Assembly: GCF_019578655.1 (NCBI RefSeq)
Contig: NC_063263.1
Span: forward strand, 11,655,001-11,719,000
Length of the DNA: 64,000 bases
From: Ricinus communis
Lineage: Eukaryota > Streptophyta > Magnoliopsida > Malpighiales > Euphorbiaceae
Direction of reading: 5' to 3'
The notes beneath the pieces are model-generated. The model made no database searches and had not been told where the DNA came from. It saw only the letters and a list, made by a program, of their open reading frames with translations. Each line of letters begins with the position of its first letter. Position 1 is the first letter of the stretch. This document shows, piece after piece, positions 13,008-24,100 of this stretch. Both the position numbers and the translations under genes were made by a program.

Positions 13008-13996
13008 ACTATTAGCATTTCACTTTAGTTATGAACTAAAACACATTTCTTAGGAGTGCCTGTAGAAAATACCGGAATATGTTTTCTTCCGCTTCCTTGA
13101 CATGGAAGTTCATTGTAATTCATTGCATATTTTGATCTCTGTTTGCAATTTGGCTGCTGAAACTTGTTCTCACCTCTCTCTCTCTCTCTGTTACACACGC
13201 ACACCAGATACACTTTAGCATGCTAAGAAACCAGATTGATGAAGCTGCATCGGACTTCATTTCCATGAGTTACCAAGTTTGAGGCTACTCTATCACAGTT
13301 TTAGAAATGGACCACAAAGAAATGATAAAAACTAACCGGCAAGTCTTATCTAGCACCAAAACAAACCGAGGGGGTTGCCCAATTCAAATATATATTTACA
13401 ACATAACAGCCCAATAACTATGACTAGACGATGTCACTTTTAACACAAAATAATAAACAATGCTAGTAGGCATAAGCATACTGAATTACAACAAACCATG
13501 CAAATACTAAGCTTCGTACAATGGCTTTTTCTTCTTTCATGAGAAACAGGCATGACATCAATATGTATTATCAGTCGCCCATTCAAACAACTTAGTCATG
13601 GTCAAGTACTACAATCTCTGTCATATTGACAATTTAAGTTATATACTTGAATATTGAAATGACAAAATTTAGGATACAGTAATAAATCAGTAGGCAATAA
13701 TTAGTAGCTTAAAATATATTCGATTCGCAATCTGCTTTTGGTTTAATATTATCGACTTACCTCCACTACAAACAAAACCCTCTTCAAGTTCCTTCTGCTT
13801 TTGCTTAACTGTAGCTCAGCTCTTGCCTTACTTAGAAAAACTTAAATTTCTCATCCAATAAGATATAAATACTCTTTCTTATTTTATGAAGAAGCCCTGC
13901 CCAAGGGAAAAAAGAATAAGAAAAGAGACAGAAATATCATAGATGCTGAAGGTTCAGTTATTAAATTAATGATTTGACATGAGTTTCTGATTTCAG
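13008..13996. other. Intergenic spacer
   Basis: Spacer between the intact gene and its broken partial copy. It holds a short CT microsatellite near 13172-13190 and otherwise nothing recognised. Confidence 0.5.
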
Positions 13997-14412
13997 GTGT
14001 GTAGTCTTATGAAAGAACTTGCATCTGCATAAAAAGGGATAGTGTTTGATAAAGGTGTCGAGGAAAGATCATGTGCTTATCCAGGGCTGTTGGCCACCTT
14101 CCAGCAGCTGTTAGAGAGGCAAAAGTCTTCTTTCACAGCTTATGTTTTTGAACCTTAGTGGACTACTACGGATTCCAATTCCTATATGCTAATCTGTTAT
14201 CTTAGCTGTGAAATGCAACTTGGTTAATTACTTAAAGAGGCAATAAGAAAGAGACCATAGAAGAAAAAGAATCTCATTTAGAATCTTACTTGTTGCAGTT
14301 CAAATGGAGGAATGGCTGGTTATACTCCTTGTCTCAAAAAGCAATTGCTGAAGGGAAACCTGATCCTTGTCCCTTATACACATCCTGGCTAAAGGAGTTA
14401 AAAATCATGGAG
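13997..14412 (+). pseudogene. Partial tandem copy of exons 4 and 5 of the At1g16080-like gene
   Basis: A copy of exon 4 starts after TTTCAG at 13997 and a copy of exon 5 lies at 14299-14412, after TTGCAG. Relative to exon 4 of the intact gene, nine bases of the internal GCATCTGCA repeat are missing and the following GAA has become TAA. A one-base deletion further on shifts the frame (TACTCAAGAGCTG against TATCCAGGGCTG). The exon 5 copy is still open and close to the parent (FKWRNGWLYSLSQKAIAEGK). Exons 1-3 are absent upstream, so this is a truncated duplicate and not an expressed full gene. The similarity of the intron 4 region suggests a DNA-level duplication and not retroposition. Confidence 0.85.
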
Positions 14413-15132
14413 GTTATTCATTTCATTTGCAGTTTTTCCTATGTATTCTTAGAGAGCAAGTGCAGATACTTTTCGAGCTTACTGCCTAAAAATCCTTTCT
14501 TTTTCTTTTTTAGTAGAGAAGAAGAAATAAATTCCATTGGCACTGATGAGTTCCTAGCCAAAGAGGGTACATGTGAGGCAATGGAAAGATGATTCGACTT
14601 GCAAAACAGAAGAAGCCTTTTTGATGCTTGCTTAAGTCAGTATCTGACTGCGAGAGATAAAATGAGCTTTTTCCTTTGTGCTTTTTTTTCCTTGTAATAT
14701 AGTCTCAATATGAAGGAGACTTGTAGCATTCTTTTTTACAGTAAACTTATTAAGAATTTTGTTAGTTCATATTTTAAACAACCGAATTGTCATACTATAC
14801 CGAATATAGATTCGGATTAGGTATATTCAGTTTGGCTATTATCAATTTAATTGCCAATCTCAAACTATTGGATTCCAAAAAGGATTCTTGATTTCTCAAT
14901 TAATTAATTTAACAAACTTAAAAAAGCAACCTTAGCAAATAAGGTTGATTCATTTATTGGGGGAAATGAAATTGCATTACTTGGCTTAGATGATAATACC
15001 CATGTACTCTGCTGGATTTTAATCCCTTAAATATTGAAGGTATGTCTTCCATATGGCATTTGTCTAATTATTCTCATTGATTTAATCAGAATTGGCTTGA
15101 CAAGCATAGTCTGATTCTCCCCCCCACTGGCT
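14413..15132. other. Intergenic, includes likely 3' UTR of NUDT3
   Basis: Sequence just below 15133 should hold the NUDT3 3' UTR (minus strand). Nothing else is recognised between the pseudogene and the NUDT3 stop codon. Confidence 0.5.
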
Positions 15133-18100
15133 TTACCCCACTATTTCATCGGCTATGGGAAATGTGGGAACTATATCCACGGGTACCTGAAAAAAGGAGG
15201 AAGAGACAAAACAATTCTTAAGTCTTTGCAAAATCAATTCATTTGGTCATAAAATATTGACACTACTTACACATACCGTATAACATATACTTGCGATAAA
15301 GAGTTTCTAAGCTGTGAATGAGAAATCTTGTTTTACCAAGCATAGAAGTGTAGTCCCATACATTATTTGGCGGCACAAATTTTTGACCCAAAAAACTAAT
15401 CATTTAATTCATTTTCTGAAAACATTCAAGTGCCTGCCTCTTGTCACGGGCTTGGTGTTTTCTACCAACGAACCGTGCGGCACTAGCTACTTTCTCGCGG
15501 AAATAAGTAAGCTAGTCAGCCTTACTCTTCAAATGCTAGGCAAAAATGCTAGCCAAGATGACAAGAAGAACAAAAGAGAGCTTAAGAAAGCTTAGAGAGA
15601 GAATTTCTAGAGAGAGAAACTACTTGCTCTTCTATTAAGCTTGAATAGCTTGATTACAACTTGATTTTCTTGATACTTACAAATGAATTCTCTAAGCTAT
15701 ATATAGGCCTCCACCTCCTCAATGGACGGTGATGATACATTCGATCTAATGGCTAAGATTAAGTATCTAGAATGTTCTACACACTTCCATACTTATCTAC
15801 ACATTATACATGCATTCTAGATTATTCTAAAATGTTCCAGATGTTTCCAGATGATTCTAGAATGTTCTAGAATCCTCCCTTGCTTTGTAGCGAACTCTGG
15901 AGGCTTCCTGGGCCATTGAACCTTCGTGCGAGAAGGGGAAATATACGGGCTGTGACATTCTCCCCCACTCATTCTGGCGACGCCCTCGTCGCGTCCCTGC
16001 TGTATGCCTCGATTATGCCCTTTAAGTTTCTTAGCAAATCTTCGGCCTTGATGGGGAAGGAGCTTTACCATCATTAAGCCTCCCTCCTCAAACTCTGAAT
16101 GACTCTTCTTTCCATCCGCCCACTTCTTCATTCTCTTGGCGGCCTTGGTTAGAGGAGCACATGCCCTGTCGGCTTTCTCATGCCATCCCTTGTACTTCGG
16201 TAATGGCTTTGACAATTCGGTGGGCTTGTTTCGTTCCACCTTGCCTTGGTCCAATGAAGGAAAGTTAGCATTAGTGGTGGAAGCTAACTTTGCCTTGTTA
16301 CTTAGTGCATCGGCCACTAAGTTTGCCTTTCCCGGCTTGTACTCCTTCGCAAAATCGGACTCCACAAGGGATGCTTGCCATCTTTCTTGCTTCAGAGTTG
16401 GCTTCTTTTGCTCGAGTACCGGTGGTTCACATGGAGCCTTGGATGGCCTAGTGTGGCTAGCATCCAACAACTCTTTTGGTTGCCTCCGCAACTCTTCGAA
16501 CTCAAGGGGTGCCATACTATAAGGGACTGTTGTAAGCGGCCTTGTACCTTCTACCAACTCCATTTTCTGATCCACCTCTCTCTTCGGTGGGAGCTTCTTC
16601 GGTAACTCCGCAGGCATTACATTCCCAAACTCATCTAGGACCCCTGTTATCTCCTTTGGCACTTTATCTTGTGGCGAGACTGCCACTTCTTCCTTTAGTG
16701 CCGCAAGGAATGACGGTTGAGCCTTCTTTACCCGCTCAGACAATTGCATGGCCGAGATCTTCATGGCTTTTACCTTGGCTTCTCGTTTCAACGGTACCAT
16801 ACAAGTATTCCCTTGCTCCAAGATACACATGGTGTTGGCAAAGGGAAGTGGGAATGCATTCACTTTATCCAAGAATTCTATGCCAAGCACCATTTCATAG
16901 TCATCCATTGTAATAATGGAAAAGTCTAAGAGGCCAGACCACTCACCGAGGCTTACTTTGACATCTCGCGCAAACCCACATGTTGCGTTCGGCACCGAGT
17001 TCACAGCCTTGAGCCACCCTTGCTCCTTTACATATTTGATGCCAAGTCTTTCTGCCTCCTTTACCTCGAGGAAGTTGTTGTTAGCCCCGGTATCTATCAA
17101 TGCTTCTACCGTACGGCTTCCAACCTTCGCTTCCACGAATAATCGGCCCTTCTTTTTGGACTTGGGCATCTCAAATTTGGTTTTGATGGCACTGAGAAGT
17201 TGTAGTGAACCCATCTTAAACTCCTCTTGCACTCGTTGGTGTTCTTCCCTTTCTTCGACCAACGCAGAGAGCTTGTTCTTCGTAGGGCACTCTCTCGCCT
17301 TATGTGGTCCGTCGCAGAAGAAACACTTAATACGAGGCTTTTCTCCACCTTTGTCATCCTTGTTGCCATGGTTACCTCCCTCTCTGGGCTTGTCAAACCT
17401 GTAGGAGCCTTCCTTTTTGTGGTGGCGATCTCCCCATTCTTCCGCTACTGCCTTTCTTGGTCGGGGCTTGTGCTTGTCTTGCCTCCTGATCTCTATCAAG
17501 GATTCGGCCACGACAATGGCGGTGTTGAGATCTTGGACACCACGGCGCTCCAACTCCAACCTTGCCCAAATCTGCAACCCATCCGTAAACGCAAATAAGG
17601 CTTCTTCATCGGTATAGTTGGGAATTTCAAGAAGTGTGTTTGAATTCTTTAACATACTCCTTGATACTTCCCGTATGAGTCGCCGCAACTTGGCCCTTGC
17701 ATCTCGAATAGCATTCTCGGGGTAGAATTGCTTCTTCAAATCTTCCTTGAATTCTCCCCACGAGCTAATGGTGCATGTACCCTTTTCCATGTCGCCACTC
17801 CTCCTTCTCCACCACAACATTGCGGTATCTTCTAAGAAGAGTGCGGCAGCGTCAACTTTCTTGGCTTCTTCTACTAAGCCAAGTGCCTTGAAGTATTGCT
17901 CCAAGCTCCATAGGAAGTTATCAATTTCCTTCGCATTCCTCGAGCCTTTATAAGCTTTAGGCTTCGGAACATCTAACTTCGATGAAGTGGAGACTATCAT
18001 CGGCACACTTCCACCTCCCTGGATAGCTGCCTTCTTACAAAGGATAAGTTCCTCTTCGGTTGCCACCAACCTAGCAACCATTCCATCAAGCATCTCCCTC

Positions 18101-21100
18101 AACGTCACAACCTCGGCAAGGAGAGTTTTCTCCATGGTCTTGGCTTGGTCCTGACATCTGGACATTCCCTCATTCAGGGCAGCTTGCATCCTCTCTTGGA
18201 GCTCTTCCCTTCCATTGTCGAGCTCCTCGATGCGTTGCTCCAAGTCCCAGAACGTGTCTTGTCCCTCGGCCACCGTTAGCTCTACCTTGGCTAGCCTGGC
18301 CTCCATGTCGGACACAACGTCTCTCGACCTTCCTCTCTCCTTCCTTGGTGGCTTGGACGTTTCCGGCTGGTCCTTCACAACTTCACTTTGGAGTTGCCTT
18401 ACCTCCTCCGGAACTCTGGCAGCCTCACTTGCTCCTGATGTCTTTGCCATTTCAACGATTGTCGAACCTTGCTCTGATACCAACTGTCACGGGCTTGGTG
18501 TTTTCTACCAACGAACCGTGCGGCACTAGCTACTTTCTCGCGGAAATAAGTAAGCTAGTCAGCCTTACTCTTCAAATGCTAGGCAAAAATGCTAGCCAAG
18601 ATGACAAGAAGAACAAAAGAGAGCTTAAGAAAGCTTAGAGAGAGAATTTCTAGAGAGAGAAACTACTTGCTCTTCTATTAAGCTTGAATAGCTTGATTAC
18701 AACTTGATTTTCTTGATACTTACAAATGAATTCTCTAAGCTATATATAGGCCTCCACCTCCTCAATGGACGGTGATGATACATTCGATCTAATGGCTAAG
18801 ATTAAGTATCTAGAATGTTCTACACACTTCCATACTTATCTACACATTATACATGCATTCTAGATTATTCTAAAATGTTCCAGATGTTTCCAGATGATTC
18901 TAGAATGTTCTAGAATCCTCCCTTGCTTTGTAGCGAACTCTGGAGGCTTCCTGGGCCATTGAACCTTCGTGCGAGAAAGGGAAATATACGGGCTGTGACA
19001 CTCTGCATGCTTCCAGATATTAAAGTTCCATCCCCTCGGTGTGCAGGTTTTATCAAGCATACAATGCAACCGATCTTATCTTTTCACAGCCAAATTAGAA
19101 ATGAGTAGTACAATCTGCTTGATATAATAACTATGTAGAATCTCACATATTTAGCTGTGTGTGTATGTGATGTGAGAGAAATTTAAGTTAAATTCCTATT
19201 ATCAATATAAACATGCTAATATATGAAATTTGATTGGTAACCTAGCCCTTGATAGATTCGCACATGCATTAGTTAGTAGCAAAGTTTCACATCTCATACC
19301 TGAACGGCCTCTAATTTGTCTAATGCTAGTTTTAGTGGCTCCGTCATTTTACAATATTTCTGAAGCAGCAAATTTGCAGCCGCTTTTTCACCTTTTGCCT
19401 GTATAGTTAGTATCTCTCTACTAAGGCTTTCGACTGCCTCTTCAACCTTTCAAATGGAAACAACATTCATGGCCTTAATACGCAGTAAAAGGAATTTATT
19501 AACAAGGAAAGCTGGAAAGAGCATACCTTTTCAAAATCAACAGAGAAAGTTTCATCAGGGTGCAAGATGAATGCTTCTTTCTCAAATAACCAGTTGAACT
19601 GGACTGCTTGTCCTTTTCTACAAATATGTAAAAATAGAATGATCAGTAAAGTTCACACCGATGTAATAAAGAAAGAATGAATTTAGCTTACCCATGAGCT
19701 TCTTCCAAACCAAATCGAACTGAGCGGAAGCACCCAGCAAGGAAAGAAACGTACATGGACTTTACCAAACTCTTCGGAAGCAAATTCTGCATTCCTCAGA
19801 CACACGTGAATAAACAGATAAAAAGATAAAAAGAGAGGACACAAATTACCAAGTAAATCCTCGCGATATTGCATTTCATATTATATCAAACTGTACAGCT
19901 ACTTTATAATCAACTTAGAGCATCCTCAAATGGAACTTGGGTTGAAATTGGAGAATGAATTCCCTCTGTCTCCTTGATAGACTACAGGCCACCTCATAAT
20001 AAATGGCATAACATATGGAGCAAAAGATAACATCAGATTAGCATTCAACTTCTTGTGGCCGACTTAATACTTTAGTTTAAACTATTTGGTTCGCCCTAAA
20101 CACTCATTATTAAATGCACCCTCATAAATGTATTAATAGATGAATGTAATTTCGAATATCTTTGAGGTGGAAATGTATATTGCCACGTACACAAACTTCT
20201 TGATTGTCATGTAAAGTAAGCGACTAACCTTATTGATTAAGAACTTTAGTGCCCAGAGGCCAACTATATCAGCCTTAGCTTCTTCCAAAGCTGAGTGGAG
20301 TTCTTGCAGCTCCTGTATCAAATTATAGCACCGAAACAAGAAAAATTAGAGAGGATACTGGCTTCAGAAGGCAGAATAAGAACTAAAGAAACTATGGCTG
20401 TGTAGATTTGAAGTATTGTTCCAATGCCCTTTCATTCTTAAACTTTAAAAGGGTAACTAAATGATGAATATATGCACCAATCTACTAGCCCTATGAAATG
20501 ATGACATTATCATATGACTACTTGGAAGAAATGCGGTGATTTCACTGATGCTGCCATGTTATGTTTATTAAATGAAAACTGACTTCTGTTTGAATTTAAT
20601 TTTATGATTGAAGGTTGAGCTACAATATGAAAATATATCCCAATATCCAGACTATGAAATCTGAGGATGATATAGAGCACAAAGTTATGCAACTAACCTT
20701 TCTAACTGTAGACGTTTCACCATTTGGAAGTATTATAGTATGAGGTCCTATACCATGGCAGCATTCGTGGCAGATGGTGTGTGTAAAGAAAGATTCAAAA
20801 TCTACAAGTTCCTTTTGTTCCTTAGTAATACACACGTCGGCTATAGGCTGAAGAATATGCTTGAACCTGGTTAGGATAGTCATATCCAACATTTAAAACA
20901 TTTCATGCACTAGCAGAACATTCTGAAAAGAGCACATGGAAACAAGCAAGATACTATGATAACATAAAGTCAAAGGAAAGACATTGTACTTGGCCTCTGA
21001 AATATTCTTAAGCATGACCATTGAAGTTCCTCGATCTTTGACTATACGCTCATCATTGGGTAAATTGAAAGCAACTGTTTGAGGGCCCTTTACATCCTGA

Positions 21101-24100
21101 TTTAAAGTGATAACATGTTAGCCTTAGTTTCTTACTTGGATAAGGGATTACATAGAATGGAACTGTAGCTACTAACCATATGGTCTTCATCTGTGGATAA
21201 CTGGAAATATTTTTCTTATAACATCTTGATGGTCTTAAAATCTTAATAGAGTACATTCTTAGGATATATAGTTTCTAGTTTACAGTTCCCCCCAATCCAC
21301 CTTTATCAAAAAATAAAAATTTCAATAACTCACCCCTGCATTATAGATAAGTTGGATGACACGAATAGGAGCAGCATTAACATCGGTTGATTTGTAGGAA
21401 CTATCCATGGGAAGATTTTGCTCCAAAACCTATAGGTACATACTTTCGTTAGAAAGGAGGAAATAAAAGGTAGATAAACAATTTCTACTAAAAGAAGAAA
21501 AATACAGAGAGAAGGTGCTACAACTTTGATTTTTAATAGCTACAATACCTGCAAATTATCGCCAAAGAGTTTAAGTTGAGCTGTTGCTTTGTCATCCCGG
21601 ACTCCAATGTATGCTTCAAAGGTAGCCTAATATAAATCCAGTACAACTCATAAGCAATATGTGCCAACTGAGGAAGATTAAGAACAGGAACATATGAACA
21701 AGGTTAGAAAATTTACTCCTAAGACATAAATCACATTGACACACCACCAAAGAAACACAGAGATACGCACATTCATGCACACAGCCACACAGCCACGTGC
21801 AGTCATGCTTGTACATGACTAAAGAAGAGCATGGGAAATAGAGAAACAGTGGGTTGGGGTAATTCAGTTAACAATGCAATGGGAATCTTGGTTTTTATGA
21901 AGCTGAAATCCAATATTTTGCATTGGATCCAGTATAGAATTGATATTAAGCTTATACATTACATAAACACATACTGCCACTGGCTTTCAATTCAAGCTCA
22001 TATGAGATCAAGCTTAGCCCTGATCAAAAGTAAGTCTAATGCTTTAAATTGAACAAGTGCTACTAGCCAAAAACCTGCTTGTCAGCAACATTTCTAGAAC
22101 ATATTTAGGCCCCTTGAGAACAAACATGTTAGTCCTCACAGTAGTAGAAAAACTGTGTAATGTCGCCAGGGAAGTGCATTAAAAATGGGCAAGGAGGAAA
22201 GCAAAATGCCAACAAATGCCTGGCCTTACTAAAGTTGAAAAAAATGAACATATGGATACAAAAGTATTACCTTATATCCAAAAAGTGCATCTTCATATGT
22301 CTCATATGGACCTATAGTTACATCCAACTTAGAATCCTACATCATCAGAACAAATAAATAAATGCTGATCAGATTTGATTAGAATGCTAACAGCTTAAGC
22401 ATCTGATTGGGAACATACGCATGAGGTTTTATATTACAGAAAAGAAAATTCTAACAAGAACAAGATCATTGTTTATGCATTTGTAAAGGTAAAAATTTAA
22501 ATAAATAAAAAATTATAGAGGTGCAAGTGTAATATTATACTAATCAGTCTTAATTGATAAAGCAACAATGATAAAATAGAGATTTAAAAAAAATGAGAAA
22601 CAAAACAAACTCAACTAAGCCTTAATCTGCATGTTTCTTTTTCCTCTAATCTTCTATTAGCTGTCGACTCTTCTGATATTATATCCTTTTATATCACATA
22701 GTCCGCATTGTTTTTAGCAGAAAATTTGAATAAAAAAGTGAAACAGAGAAAAGAGCCTAATGCACAGCCCTATGTTGCTTGGACTCGGGTGCGGGTATCA
22801 AACATTGATACATATCTAGGAGGCTCTTTGACCCTCCAAAATCTAGGATACGTGGACACGGCTAGAAAAGATCCAAAATATGGATATGGATACATGAATG
22901 CGTCTTATATGTAAAAAAATGTAAATATTTCAATTTGATTGAAGCCTGTAATTATGAATTTATGGAAAGATATTAAATTACAGCAAAAATATACATGCAA
23001 AAAATATTACATTAATACATCTTTTAATTTTATACATCGAAAAAATAAAAATATGTAAAATTAATTTTTAATCAAAACTCTTTTGGATTAATCCACTGTT
23101 TTAATTAAGAATACCCTTACCCATGTCATATCCTATCGACACAGGTACCTCTTCGATAATGAAGAGTCTGAGCATCATAGGCACAGCCTATTGCTGCTTC
23201 AACAGCAACAAGAGTACTCTATTTTGTTTGAAACAAGTAATAAAACAATTCTAAGATTAAGAAATGTGTCCAGCAGTGGAAAAAGAACATTTTAGATTCA
23301 TAGAATAGCTTCCAGTAAATTCTTGTAAAAAATTTTGACAATTCAATACCAAGATTGATTTGGAATGTCATAATCATGAATAAAAAAAAATGCTTAAGAC
23401 ATGGTGGTTTAGATGTGCACATCAGAACTGTGTGAACATGTTAACTGCCCAATAACTTAATTTTTCACAGAAAATTTGACCCCAAACATGCAACCTTGTC
23501 TTTAGTGTGGGTATTAAAAGTATCCGGGAAGGCTGAAGTTATTTCTACAAGAAAGCTCCTGCGACCCCCAACCCCCGCCACCCAAGGGAAAATAAGGAGG
23601 AAGAAGAAGAAAAACAGTTCGAACAGGAGGAGCTTTTTACCATGTACCTGAACTAGCTACAACATACAAGTTGTATGATAGAATTATGAATATCTTCAGG
23701 AATTAGAAAGAAGTAAACTGGGTACTGACCAATTCCATCCAGGCTATATCCGAGTCATAATAGTCATTTGAGAGGAATGCATCAGCTTTGCTATGTAGTA
23801 ACCTCTTCAAACTACACAGCAGAAGAACATATTTAGCAAAAATCCGTTGAAAGGAACAGAATTCTGCATGATGTCTAACAATCAGTCAAAACAAAAATGA
23901 AACAGCATACCTTGGTGAGCTAGCCAAGTCCCCAGCTTTATGCAATAGTTCAGCAGCTTTTCTGAGGAGAGAATTGTACTCTTTGGAGTAGGGAACAGTA
24001 AACAGATCATGACTACCCACCAAATGATATGTGCCATCAATAGCATGATTTGATAGAGGGGAGCCCAAATCAAATTCACTACGCCTTTTGATAACAGTGA

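Larger units (their letters stand above)
15442..19000 (-). mobile_element. Young Ty3-type LTR retrotransposon lacking RT and integrase core (TR-GAG-like), in the NUDT3 last intron
   Basis: Two direct 516-bp LTRs (15442-15957 and 18485-19000) start TGTCACGG and end TGTGACA, and differ at one position (15935 G against 18978 A). CTCT flanks both sides (15438-15441 and 19001-19004), a possible 4-bp target duplication; a 5-bp one does not match. On the minus strand, the primer-binding site TGGTATCAGAGC (initiator tRNA-Met type) lies two bases inside the 5' LTR. A purine tract abuts the 3' LTR. The interior, 2.5 kb, encodes GAG and protease with only scraps of RNase H and integrase ends, so transposition would need enzymes in trans. 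The element lies in the same orientation as NUDT3. Confidence 0.93.
18485..19000 (-). repeat. 5' LTR of the young Ty3-type element
   Basis: 516 bp, reading TGTCACAGCC to CCCGTGACA on the minus strand. A TATA-like CTATATATAG at 18740-18749 and the heat-shock-type array at 18858-18915 lie in the promoter-proximal U3 part. Confidence 0.93.

Noticed and set aside
18451..18483. GAG start at 18483
   Set aside because: The codon there is TTG inside the primer-binding site; the first ATG is at 18450.
15880..18640. Several long plus-strand frames opposite the retrotransposon GAG
   Set aside because: They are antisense shadows of the high-GC GAG coding sequence with no family signature.
15442..19000. 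The LTR element as the 3' end of NUDT3, truncating the gene
   Set aside because: A perfectly placed final exon (VPVDIVPTFPIADEIVG, stop) lies beyond it at 15186-15133, so it is intronic.
22708..22914. A 68-codon frame in NUDT3 intron 11
   Set aside because: It overlaps the MITE with inverted ends and 8-bp duplication; not a gene.
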